Translations under genes and position numbers: made by a program | The notes under the pieces: model-generated | What the model was told of the DNA's origin: nothing | Database searches by the model: none | Seen by the model: the letters and a program-made list of their open reading frames with translations, nothing else | Part shown: positions 1 through 6,188 of the stretch, one piece after another | Numbering within the stretch: position 1 is the first letter of the stretch | Layout of the letters: the number at the start of each line of letters is the position of its first letter | Source: Muribaculaceae bacterium | Lineage (GTDB): Bacteria > Bacteroidota > Bacteroidia > Bacteroidales > Muribaculaceae | Assembly (NCBI GenBank): GCA_017545095.1 | Contig: JAFYCU010000122.1 | Location: 1-6,230 of the forward strand | Length of the DNA stretch: 6,230 nucleotides | Reading direction: 5' to 3'

Positions 1-18
1 CCGCCTATTGATAGCATT

Positions 19-105
19 CCCCCGGAACACCGCGCAGCGGTGGACCGGGGTTATCCAGATATTGCCCTCCGGGCAAATCATTCTACCGCCAACAGTAGGA
101 TGAAT
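19..105. repeat. Cluster of three adjacent hairpins, REP-like
   Basis: Three stem-loops sit side by side. The first (20-50) has 14-base arms with two mismatches, CCCCGG..CACCGC against GCGGTG..CCGGGG, and a 3-base loop. The second (62-76) pairs TTGCCC with GGGCAA around TCC. The third (78-103) pairs TCATTCTAC with GTAGGATGA, allowing one T-G wobble, around an 8-base loop. No open reading frame explains the block. Such GC-rich palindrome clusters between genes are typical of dispersed REP-like elements in Bacteroidota; that assignment is inference, because other genomic copies cannot be seen here. The strand of origin is unknown. Bases 106-246, which follow, hold nothing I can assign. Confidence 0.55.
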
Positions 106-246
106 CCAATGTTCCACACTTTTGATACACCTTCGGCATAGGCATGCAGGGGTGGAGCGAAGCGAACCTTTAGCTCGCGACCGAATGGGAGCAAACCCTT
201 GTGACAAAACGCCCACACGAGTCCCCCTCCCCGTCTGTTGTTTCAT

Positions 247-290
247 CCCGGGGGCAGCCCCCGGCTAAGGTCTAACGCCCTTTCAGGGCT
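247..290. repeat. Second hairpin pair, same layout as block at 19-78
   Basis: A perfect hairpin at 248-264 (CCGGGGG / CCCCCGG, loop CAG) is followed after 12 bases by a small hairpin at 277-289 (GCCCT / AGGGC, loop TTC). The layout matches the block at 20-76: a strong GC hairpin ending in GG, a spacer of 11-12 bases, then a short GCCC..GGGC hairpin. This suggests two diverged members of one palindromic element family. There is no T-run after either stem, so neither is a good intrinsic terminator. Confidence 0.5.
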
Positions 291-318
291 AACTGGGGAC
301 AACTTCGCGATAGTTACC

Positions 319-356
319 AATGCAAAACAAATGAGGAACGAATTTGATTTTGCATT
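319..356. repeat. AT-rich stem-loop in the leader
   Basis: AATGCAAAACAAAT (319-332) pairs with ATTTGATTTTGCATT (342-356). All 14 left-arm bases are matched, with one bulged base in the right arm and a 9-base loop. It lies upstream of the candidate promoter, so it could be an operator, a repeat-element end or a weak stem-loop in an incoming transcript. The pairing is read directly; the role is unknown. Confidence 0.55.
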
Positions 357-385
357 GCCGAGGTGCGAGGCGTGATTTCGAGGGT

Positions 386-420
386 GCAGAATCAAAATTA
401 CCGCTTTTTTGGCATTCTGC
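386..420. repeat. Second stem-loop in the leader
   Basis: GCAGAAT (386-392) pairs with ATTCTGC (414-420). The stem continues inward with CAAAA (393-397) against TTTTG (407-411) after a 2-base bulge (GC, 412-413), leaving a 9-base loop. It lies 29 bases after the first leader stem-loop. No T-run follows. Function unknown; the two stem-loops may belong to one dispersed intergenic element. Confidence 0.5.
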
Positions 421-469
421 GTCGGTTTTGGCGAATAAAATGCAGCTCTGAAAAATTTTGTGGAGCAAT

Positions 470-504
470 ATTGTGCCCATTCTCAAAAATAATGTGTAAC
501 TTTG
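470..504 (+). promoter_or_regulatory. Candidate Bacteroidota sigma-ABfr promoter
   Basis: TAACTTTG at 497-504 is a perfect match to the Bacteroidota -7 consensus TAnnTTTG. The best upstream -33 candidate is ATTG at 470-473, with 23 bases between, slightly longer than the usual 19-21. Transcription would start near 511 and give an untranslated leader of about 145 bases before the receptor start codon. I saw no equally good match closer to the gene. The -7 match is direct; promoter activity is inference. Confidence 0.5.
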
Positions 505-542
505 GAAAATTTTAGGAAACGACCTTTTCCCGCGCCTCTTTT

Positions 543-560
543 TTAGTTAAATTAACCTAA
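543..560. promoter_or_regulatory. Inverted repeat in the 5' leader, possible operator
   Basis: TTAGTTAA (543-550) pairs with TTAACCTAA (552-560) around a single central A, with one extra C in the right arm. It lies about 40 bases after the candidate -7 element, so it could be a protein-binding site in the transcribed leader. It is AT-rich and short, so chance is a real alternative. Confidence 0.25.
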
Positions 561-655
561 CGAATCGCATCGCTGATGGTTGAAGCTGAAAAGACGTGAC
601 ACAGCGGGAAAACCGAGCATAAACAGAAAACTAAACACTTAAAAACCAATACTGT

Positions 656-3433
656 ATGAGACTTAAACTCTTCCTTCTGCTATCACTCATGACGGGCCTG
701 ATGGTGCTTGCTCAGCACACGGGCGTGCGTGGTGTGGTTGTAGATGCCAAGACAGGGGCTCCCGTGGCTGGAGCAACTGTGATTCTTGATGACCAGGGCA
801 ACACCGTGACGAGTGGACCCGAGGGCAACTTCTTGATCAGCGACGCCCGCCCTGGCGGTGATATGCTTCTGGTGTTGGCCTACGGCTACAAAGACATCAC
901 GCGTTCGGTGTCGCTCACGGCGGGCGTGGTTGAAGACCTGGGCATCGTGCGCATGGAGCCATCGTATGTGGGCTCCCAGGACCTTCAGGATTTCAACAGC
1001 GAGTTGGCCCTTACCGAGGCTCAGCTCGAGGACGAGGAGGGCAACACGCAGGCCGTGGGATTGCTCACGGGCACCAACGACGACCCCTTCTACCAGGCAG
1101 CGAGCTACCGCTTCAGCGTGATGCGATTCCGCATGCGTGGCTACAACACTGAGTACACTCAGACGTCGATCAACGGCATCAACTTCAACGATGCCGTGCG
1201 TGGCCGGTTCAACTACTCGATGACCGGCGGCTTGAACCAGGCATTCCGCAACAAGGCCACCGGCATGGGGCTGGCGGCGGTACGGTTCGGCTTCGGCGAC
1301 ATCGGTGGAGCCACCAACATCACCACCTATGCCAAAGATTTCGCACCGGGCTTGCGTGCCAGCCTGGCTTTCACCAACGGCAACTACAAGTGGCGTGGCA
1401 TGGTGACCTACAGCACCGGCTTGATGAGTAACGGCTGGGCACTGGCAGCCAGCGCCGTGGGACGTTATGCCGGTGAAGGCATCATTCCTGGCTCGTTCTA
1501 CAATAGCGTGGGATATTTCATCGCGGCACAGAAGGTGTTCAACCAGCAGCACAGTTTGAACATCACCACCTTCGGCGCCCCTACGCGCCGCGCGAGCAAC
1601 ACCGCCGTGGTGCAGGAGGCCTACGACCTGGCCGGCTCCAACCTCTACAACCCCAACTGGGGCTGGCAGGACGGAAAGAAGCGCAACTCGCGCGTGGTTG
1701 AGTCGTTCGACCCCACGGTGATTGTGAACTGGATATGGAAACCCGACATCAATACCACGCTCAACACCGGCGCGGCCTTCCACAAGTCGTTCTACGCATC
1801 AAGTGCCCTGAACTGGAACGATGCTCCCGACCCACGTCCCGACTACTACCGCTATCTTCCCAGCTACTTCAGCGGAACACCAGGATACGAACCATATTAT
1901 AACCTGTGGACCAGTGGCGATGACGTGCGACAGATCAACTGGAATCGCATTTATCAGACCAACCTGCTCAACAACTACGAGGCCGACAAGAGCGGCACTG
2001 AGCGCGGTGCCACCTACATGCTGGGCAACCGCCATAGCAACCAGGCCAGCTGGTCGATCAACACCACCTTGAACAAGAATCTCACAGAAGTGACCGCGCT
2101 GCAAGGCGGCGTGAGTGGCAACTTCACCCGCTCGTCGTACTACCAGACGGTTAAAGACCTGCTCGGTGGCCGTTTCTGGACCGATGTAGACCAGTACGCC
2201 GAGCGCGACTTCCCCGACAACCCCAATCTGGCGCAAAACGACCTGAACAACCCCAACCGCCGCGTGGTGAAGGGCGACCGCTTCGGCTACGACTACAACA
2301 TCGACTCGTGGCAGGCACGCATCTGGAAGCAGATGGTGTTCAACACCCCGCACTGGGATTTGGCCTACGCCCTGCAGGCGACCTACACGCGTTTCCAGCG
2401 CGATGGAAAGATGCGCAACGGCCGCGCACCAGAGAATTCCTATGGTCGTGGACAGAAACATGAGTTTGTGAATGCTGCCTTTAAGGCCATTGCCACCTAT
2501 AAGCTGAATGGACGCAACAATTTTGTGATGCGCATTTACTATGGCACGCATGCGCCGCTGCCCAACAACGCATACATCTCGCCGCGTACCAAGGACAACG
2601 TGATAGCCGACCTGAAGAGCGAGGCCATCTGGAGCGGCGATGTGCGCTACAACTGGAACTACCGCCGATTCTCGGGAACCATTACGGCCTTCTACACCGA
2701 CCAGCGCGGAGCCACCGAACGCACGGGATATTACGACGACCAGTACAAGACCTTCATGAACTACGCGTTGACTAATGTTCATAAGGTGTATAAGGGCATT
2801 GAAATCGGCATGAGCTTCAAACTCACTCCGAGCATCACACTGAGCGGTGCAGCCAACATCGCGCGCTACCAGTACAAGAACCGTCCCACGGGCACGCGCA
2901 GCTACGAGAATGGTACGCAGGAAGACATCACTACCACCGTCTACCTGAAGAACTACTACGTGAGCGGCACCCCGCAGGAGGCCTACACGGCAGCCATCAA
3001 CTGGGCCGCTCCCAAGAACTGGTACTTCGAGTTGAGCGGCACATGGATGGGCAAAGCCTACATCGACATGTCGCCCATCCGCCACGAGGTCATCCCCACG
3101 CTCTACACGCAAGCTACCAGCAAGGAGCACCTCGAGGGCATGGCTCGTTATCTGGCCGACCAGGAGCGCCTCAACGATGCCTTCACGCTCGATGCCAGCA
3201 TTGGCCACGTGATCTACATCAAGCGCCGCTATTCGATCAACATCAACCTGAACCTGAACAACATCCTCAACAACACCAAGATCATGACGGGTGGTTATCA
3301 GCAGGGACGCCAGACCTACAACAGCAAGACCGGCGAATTTGATTTCGGCACCTTCCAATCGGGAAAGTATCCGAATAAATACTACTATGCTCAAGGTTTC
3401 AAGCTGTTCCTGAATTTAGGCTTCCGATTCTAA
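656..3433 (+). CDS. TonB-dependent outer-membrane receptor with carboxypeptidase-regulatory-like N-terminal domain
   Basis: Likely a ligand-gated outer-membrane transporter powered by TonB-ExbBD, importing a substrate that cannot be identified here. Residues 1-19 form a Sec signal peptide (basic RLK, hydrophobic core, cleavage after VLA). Residues 23-101 match the carboxypeptidase-D regulatory-like fold (GVRGVVVDAKTGAPVAGATV, then GNF and LAYGY). An acidic linker (about 116-130) precedes the plug (about 132-230), with FSVMRFRMRGYN near 153-164 and INGINFND at 172-179. The rest is the barrel, including YNPNWGWQDGKKRNSR (331-346), DAPDPRPDYYRYLPSY (388-403) and a C-terminal aromatic beta-signal ending GFRF. 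The 925-residue length is normal for the family. It lacks typical SusC features and has no SusD neighbour, so I place it in the non-SusC receptor group. In-frame TAA at 632-634 makes the ATG at 656 the earliest start; no Shine-Dalgarno site, only an A-rich leader. The gene is intact and precedes its likely lipoprotein partner by 52 bases. Confidence 0.92.
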   Translation: MRLKLFLLLSLMTGLMVLAQHTGVRGVVVDAKTGAPVAGATVILDDQGNTVTSGPEGNFLISDARPGGDMLLVLAYGYKDITRSVSLTAGVVEDLGIVRMEPSYVGSQDLQDFNSELALTEAQLEDEEGNTQAVGLLTGTNDDPFYQAASYRFSVMRFRMRGYNTEYTQTSINGINFNDAVRGRFNYSMTGGLNQAFRNKATGMGLAAVRFGFGDIGGATNITTYAKDFAPGLRASLAFTNGNYKWRGMVTYSTGLMSNGWALAASAVGRYAGEGIIPGSFYNSVGYFIAAQKVFNQQHSLNITTFGAPTRRASNTAVVQEAYDLAGSNLYNPNWGWQDGKKRNSRVVESFDPTVIVNWIWKPDINTTLNTGAAFHKSFYASSALNWNDAPDPRPDYYRYLPSYFSGTPGYEPYYNLWTSGDDVRQINWNRIYQTNLLNNYEADKSGTERGATYMLGNRHSNQASWSINTTLNKNLTEVTALQGGVSGNFTRSSYYQTVKDLLGGRFWTDVDQYAERDFPDNPNLAQNDLNNPNRRVVKGDRFGYDYNIDSWQARIWKQMVFNTPHWDLAYALQATYTRFQRDGKMRNGRAPENSYGRGQKHEFVNAAFKAIATYKLNGRNNFVMRIYYGTHAPLPNNAYISPRTKDNVIADLKSEAIWSGDVRYNWNYRRFSGTITAFYTDQRGATERTGYYDDQYKTFMNYALTNVHKVYKGIEIGMSFKLTPSITLSGAANIARYQYKNRPTGTRSYENGTQEDITTTVYLKNYYVSGTPQEAYTAAINWAAPKNWYFELSGTWMGKAYIDMSPIRHEVIPTLYTQATSKEHLEGMARYLADQERLNDAFTLDASIGHVIYIKRRYSININLNLNNILNNTKIMTGGYQQGRQTYNSKTGEFDFGTFQSGKYPNKYYYAQGFKLFLNLGFRF

Positions 3434-3485
3434 TCGCTATTTTTACACCTTAATATAGAATAATAACAAAACAAGATAAACGACT

Positions 3486-5762
3486 ATGAAACGTATCAAT
3501 CAATTTGTATGGCTCATGCTGCTGGGCGTGCTCGCCGTGGGATGCAACGACGACTTCGATGTTCCACCCCTGGTGATGCCCCAGGCCACGCACACCCCCA
3601 ACATGACCATCGCCGACTTCAAGGCGAAATACTGGAACGACGTGCGCAACTTCTGCGACACGGTGAAGGAAGACGTGGTGATTCACGGCTATGTGAGCGC
3701 CAACGACGAGAGCGGCAACATCTACAAGTACCTCTTCATCCAGGACGAGACCGGCGGCATAGGCCTGTCGGTGGATGCGAGCAGCACCTACACCACCTAT
3801 CGTGTGGGCCAGGAAGTGGTGATCAACATGAAGAACCGCTGGATTGGCAAGTACAACGGCCAGTACCTCATCGGTCAGCCCGAATGGTATGCCGCCCAGA
3901 GCGTGTGGGAGGCCGGACGTATGCCGCTTGAGGTGATCAAAGAGTTTGTGGAAATCAACGGCCTGCCCGATTATAACAAGGTGGTGCCTGTGGAAGCCAA
4001 CATTGGCGACATTGTGGGCCACAGCGACCGCGCCACGCAGCTCAAGTATCAAGGTCAACTGGTGAAATTCCAGAACGTGAAGTGGGATGCCGCCGATGGC
4101 GAGACCCCGTTTGCCAACGCCGATGCCACCACCAACCGCACGCTCACCGATGGCGAGGGACACTCGATCACCGTGGCCAACAGCAACTACGCCGACTTCC
4201 GTGCCGAGCCGCTGCCCATTGGCACCGGCGACGTGGTGGGCGTGCTGCAGATGACGGGTGCCGACCAGTGGAAACTCGTGATTCGCAACCTGGCCGACTG
4301 CATCGGCTTCGAGAACAGCACCAAGGGCACCGCCAAAGACCCCTACACCGTGGCTGAGGCCATCGAGAAGGTGAACAGCGGCCGCAAGGGTTGGGTGACC
4401 GGCTATGTGGTGGGTGCTGTGGCTCCCGAGGTGACCGAGGTGAAGAACGGCGGCGACATTGAGTGGAAAGCCCCCACCACGCTTGCCAACACGCTGGTGA
4501 TTGCCGACAATGCCGGCGAGACCGACTTTAGGCGCTGCATGATGATTGAGCTTCCGCAAGGCTCCAAGCTGCGCGAGCAGGCCAACCTGCACGACAACGA
4601 GGCCATTTACAAGACCCAGATTTGGCTCCAGGGTGCCTTTGTGACGATTATGGGCATGCCGGGCATTGGCGGCAACAGCGGCTCCACGAGCGAGTTCCGC
4701 CTGAGTGTTGCCACCGGTGGCGTGGCCACCCTGAACGAGGGCTTCGAGGGCAAGGCCATCCCCAGCGACTGGGGCAACGTGCAGGTGCAGGGCGACAAGG
4801 CTTGGTACACCCCCAGCTTCGACAACAACTACTACGCCGCCATGACCGGCTACCGTGGCAACGCCCCGTTTGAGTCGTGGCTCATCACCCCGGCCCTCGA
4901 CATCAAGAAGGCCGCGAAGAAGGTGCTCACCTTCCGCACCCAGGTGAACGGCTACGGCAGCACCACCACCAAACTGGAGGTGTATGTGCTGTCGACCAGC
5001 GACCCCACCACGGCCACCAAGGTGAAGCTCAACCCCGTGCTCGCCACCCCCGTGAGCAGCGGCTACTCGAGCTGGGCCGAGAGCGGTGCCCTGGACCTGA
5101 GCGCCTACGACGGCACCTACTACATCGGCTTCGTTTACAGCGCTACCACCGATGCCAACTACGCCACCTGGTGTGTCGACGACGTGAAGTTCAACGTGGA
5201 AGGCGGTCCCGATCCCGGCCCAGGTCCGGAACCCGTGGACCTGCCCGACAACCGTGCCGACTTCGAGACAATGAACGGCGGTTCGCCCAAGAGCACCTAC
5301 GGCTCGTTAACCAGCACACTGGGCTGGAACGCCACCAACGCCAACCTGCTCATTGGCGGAACCGACGACAATAACCCCACGTTTAAGTTCATCGGCTTGA
5401 TGCCCGGCAGCACCACCGACTATGCCATGGCAGTGACCATCAACGGCCACACCGACAAGGTGGGCAGCATTGTGTCGCCAGTGATCAAGACCGGCATGAC
5501 CAAGCTGCGCTTTAACTACGGCATTGCCTACACCGATGCCAAGATTGCCTTCCGCGTTGAAGTGCTCAAGACCGATGGCAGCACTGCCTGGAGCAAAGAG
5601 GTTGCTGTCGATGGCCCCGAGAAGTTCAAGGTCTATACCTTTGAGGAGGCCGTGGACGTGACCGGCGACTTCACCATCAAAATCACCAACCTGTGCCCCA
5701 GCGGCCAAGCCAGCAACAAAGACCGCGTGAGCATCTGGAACCTCACGTGGGACAAGAAATAA
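3486..5762 (+). CDS. Surface lipoprotein with DUF5689, DUF6359 and choice-of-anchor J domains
   Basis: Probably an outer-membrane, surface-exposed lipoprotein acting with the upstream receptor. A lipoprotein signal peptide ends in LAVGC, with the lipidated cysteine at residue 20; the following NDDFD is acidic, as in Bacteroidota lipoprotein export signals that direct proteins to the cell surface. Domains by eye: DUF5689 at about 38-275 (TIADFKAKYW, VVIHGYVSAND, YLFIQDETGGIGLSV); DUF6359 at about 279-409 (GTAKDPYTVAEAI, GWVTGYVVGAV, NTLVIADNAGETD, IELPQGS), probably OB-like; choice-of-anchor J / cleaved-adhesin-type jelly roll at about 413-570 (LNEGFEG..IPSDW, ESWLITPALDI, TWCVDDVKF); a Pro/Gly linker at 573-583 (GGPDPGPGPEP); and a C-terminal beta-rich module at 584-758 that I cannot name. 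No catalytic motif is visible, so binding or adhesion is more likely than catalysis. In-frame TAA at 3477-3479 fixes the ATG at 3486 as the earliest start. The 52-base gap from the receptor holds no terminator, so co-transcription is likely; a strong terminator follows. Confidence 0.88.
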   Translation: MKRINQFVWLMLLGVLAVGCNDDFDVPPLVMPQATHTPNMTIADFKAKYWNDVRNFCDTVKEDVVIHGYVSANDESGNIYKYLFIQDETGGIGLSVDASSTYTTYRVGQEVVINMKNRWIGKYNGQYLIGQPEWYAAQSVWEAGRMPLEVIKEFVEINGLPDYNKVVPVEANIGDIVGHSDRATQLKYQGQLVKFQNVKWDAADGETPFANADATTNRTLTDGEGHSITVANSNYADFRAEPLPIGTGDVVGVLQMTGADQWKLVIRNLADCIGFENSTKGTAKDPYTVAEAIEKVNSGRKGWVTGYVVGAVAPEVTEVKNGGDIEWKAPTTLANTLVIADNAGETDFRRCMMIELPQGSKLREQANLHDNEAIYKTQIWLQGAFVTIMGMPGIGGNSGSTSEFRLSVATGGVATLNEGFEGKAIPSDWGNVQVQGDKAWYTPSFDNNYYAAMTGYRGNAPFESWLITPALDIKKAAKKVLTFRTQVNGYGSTTTKLEVYVLSTSDPTTATKVKLNPVLATPVSSGYSSWAESGALDLSAYDGTYYIGFVYSATTDANYATWCVDDVKFNVEGGPDPGPGPEPVDLPDNRADFETMNGGSPKSTYGSLTSTLGWNATNANLLIGGTDDNNPTFKFIGLMPGSTTDYAMAVTINGHTDKVGSIVSPVIKTGMTKLRFNYGIAYTDAKIAFRVEVLKTDGSTAWSKEVAVDGPEKFKVYTFEEAVDVTGDFTIKITNLCPSGQASNKDRVSIWNLTWDKK

Positions 5763-5811
5763 GGGATTAAACCGGCATCGGTTGGCAACATCGCCGCCGA
5801 AGCCAATTATC

Positions 5812-5855
5812 CGAGCTTCCGTGAACGGCAGTCGCCGTTCACGGAAGCTCGTTTT
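5812..5855 (+). terminator. Intrinsic terminator of the two-gene operon
   Basis: An 18-bp perfect stem runs from CGAGCTTCCGTGAACGGC (5812-5829) to its exact complement (5834-5851), with loop AGTC and then TTTT (5852-5855). It starts 49 bases after the lipoprotein stop codon. The T-run is on the plus-strand side only, so it should act on the two genes upstream rather than in both directions. The stem is long for an intrinsic terminator and could also protect the 3' end of the mRNA. Confidence 0.85.
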
Positions 5856-5897
5856 GACCGCGGCAGCGGCACAAACTCAATTTGGATTGATGAGCGA

Positions 5898-5926
5898 CAC
5901 ATGACGTGGCCGACTCGACCTGTCAG
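5898..5926. repeat. Degenerate half-unit at the array's left edge
   Basis: CACATGAC, then GACTCGACC and CAGC, resemble the second half of the 78-bp unit (ACATGACTCGGCCATCCAGC) with a short insertion and several changes. It joins copy 1 without a gap. It probably marks the decayed edge of the array, but the match is short. Confidence 0.4.
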
Positions 5927-6004
5927 CACATGAGCAGAATCTACTGTGCTTCGGCCATTAGCCGCACCGGGGTGCGGCTCTACATGACTCGGCCATCCAG
6001 CCAC
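5927..6004. repeat. Array copy 1, 78 bp, intact palindrome
   Basis: A full unit starting CACATGAGCAG. Its palindrome AGCCGCAC-CGGG-GTGCGGCT occupies 5960-5979 and would form an 8-bp perfect stem with a 4-base loop on either strand. Confidence 0.8.
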
Positions 6005-6033
6005 CACATGTGCAGAATCTACTTGCTTCGGCC
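6005..6033. repeat. Array copy 2, truncated to about 29 bp
   Basis: It starts CACATGTGCAG, carries the variant CTACTTGC, and stops after TTCGGCC. The next copy then begins at once. About 49 bases, including the palindrome and the whole second half, are missing compared with a full unit. The right boundary is ambiguous by about two bases. Confidence 0.75.
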
Positions 6034-6110
6034 ATCATGTGCAGAATCTACTGTGCTTCGGCCATTAGCCGCACCAGAGGAGGCTCTACATGGCTCGGCC
6101 ATCCAGCCAG
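6034..6110. repeat. Array copy 3, 77 bp, decayed palindrome
   Basis: A full-length unit whose palindrome region (6067-6085) reads AGCCGCACCAGAGGAGGCT. Only AGCC and GGCT still pair, so the hairpin is largely lost. It also has ATGGCTCGG where copy 1 has ATGACTCGG. Confidence 0.75.
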
Positions 6111-6188
6111 CACATGAGCAGAATCTTCTATACTTCGGCCATCAGCCGCACCGGGGTGCGGCTCTACAGGACTCGGCCATCCAGCCAG
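6111..6188. repeat. Array copy 4, 78 bp, intact palindrome
   Basis: Closest to copy 1, with six differences, including CTTCTATAC for CTACTGTGC. Its palindrome at 6144-6163 is perfect and identical to that of copy 1. Confidence 0.8.

Larger units (their letters stand above)
301..655 (+). other. AT-richer non-coding leader before the receptor gene
   Basis: This 355-base stretch has no credible gene. It holds two stem-loops (319-356, 386-420), a candidate promoter (497-504), an imperfect inverted repeat (543-560) and an A-rich run just before the start codon (about 620-650). Its base composition is visibly more AT-rich than the GC-rich genes downstream. A 65-codon frame open on the minus strand across 289-486 was judged spurious. 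Confidence 0.6.

Noticed and set aside
289..486. 65-codon open frame on the minus strand
   Set aside because: It crosses both leader stem-loops, has no signal, domain or ribosome-binding context, and its length is unremarkable. Similar short frames may be annotated where this kind of intergenic repeat occurs, but nothing here supports translation.
2440..2535. AT-richer codon patch inside the receptor gene, possible recombination tract
   Set aside because: The stretch is short, the reading frame and barrel pattern continue normally, and local codon variation of this size is common. Alignment with relatives would be needed to support it.
656..3433. SusC-family (SusC/RagA) receptor
   Set aside because: The plug and linker lack the typical SusC signature, the length is at the short end for SusC, and no SusD-like gene follows; the downstream lipoprotein has unrelated domains.
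3434..3485. Terminator or separate promoter between the two genes
   Set aside because: There is a T-run (about 3439-3444) but no stem before it, and no TAnnTTTG element; read-through and co-transcription are more likely.
683..4592. Long open frames on the minus strand (683-1783, 1799-3394, 3450-4592)
   Set aside because: They lie antisense to the two well-supported genes, encode low-complexity V/A/G/H-rich proteins without recognisable domains, and arise from the biased GC-rich codon use of the real genes.
5770..5806. Small inverted repeats between the stop codon and the terminator (AACCG/CGGTT and TTGGC/GCCAA)
   Set aside because: Both have only 5-bp arms, overlap each other and are not followed by a T-run; they are expected by chance next to the much stronger terminator.
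5807..6007. 66-codon open frame on the minus strand through the terminator and array
   Set aside because: It runs through the perfect terminator hairpin. The same frame in neighbouring array units hits stops because copies 3 and 5 differ in length by single bases, so the frame is not conserved.
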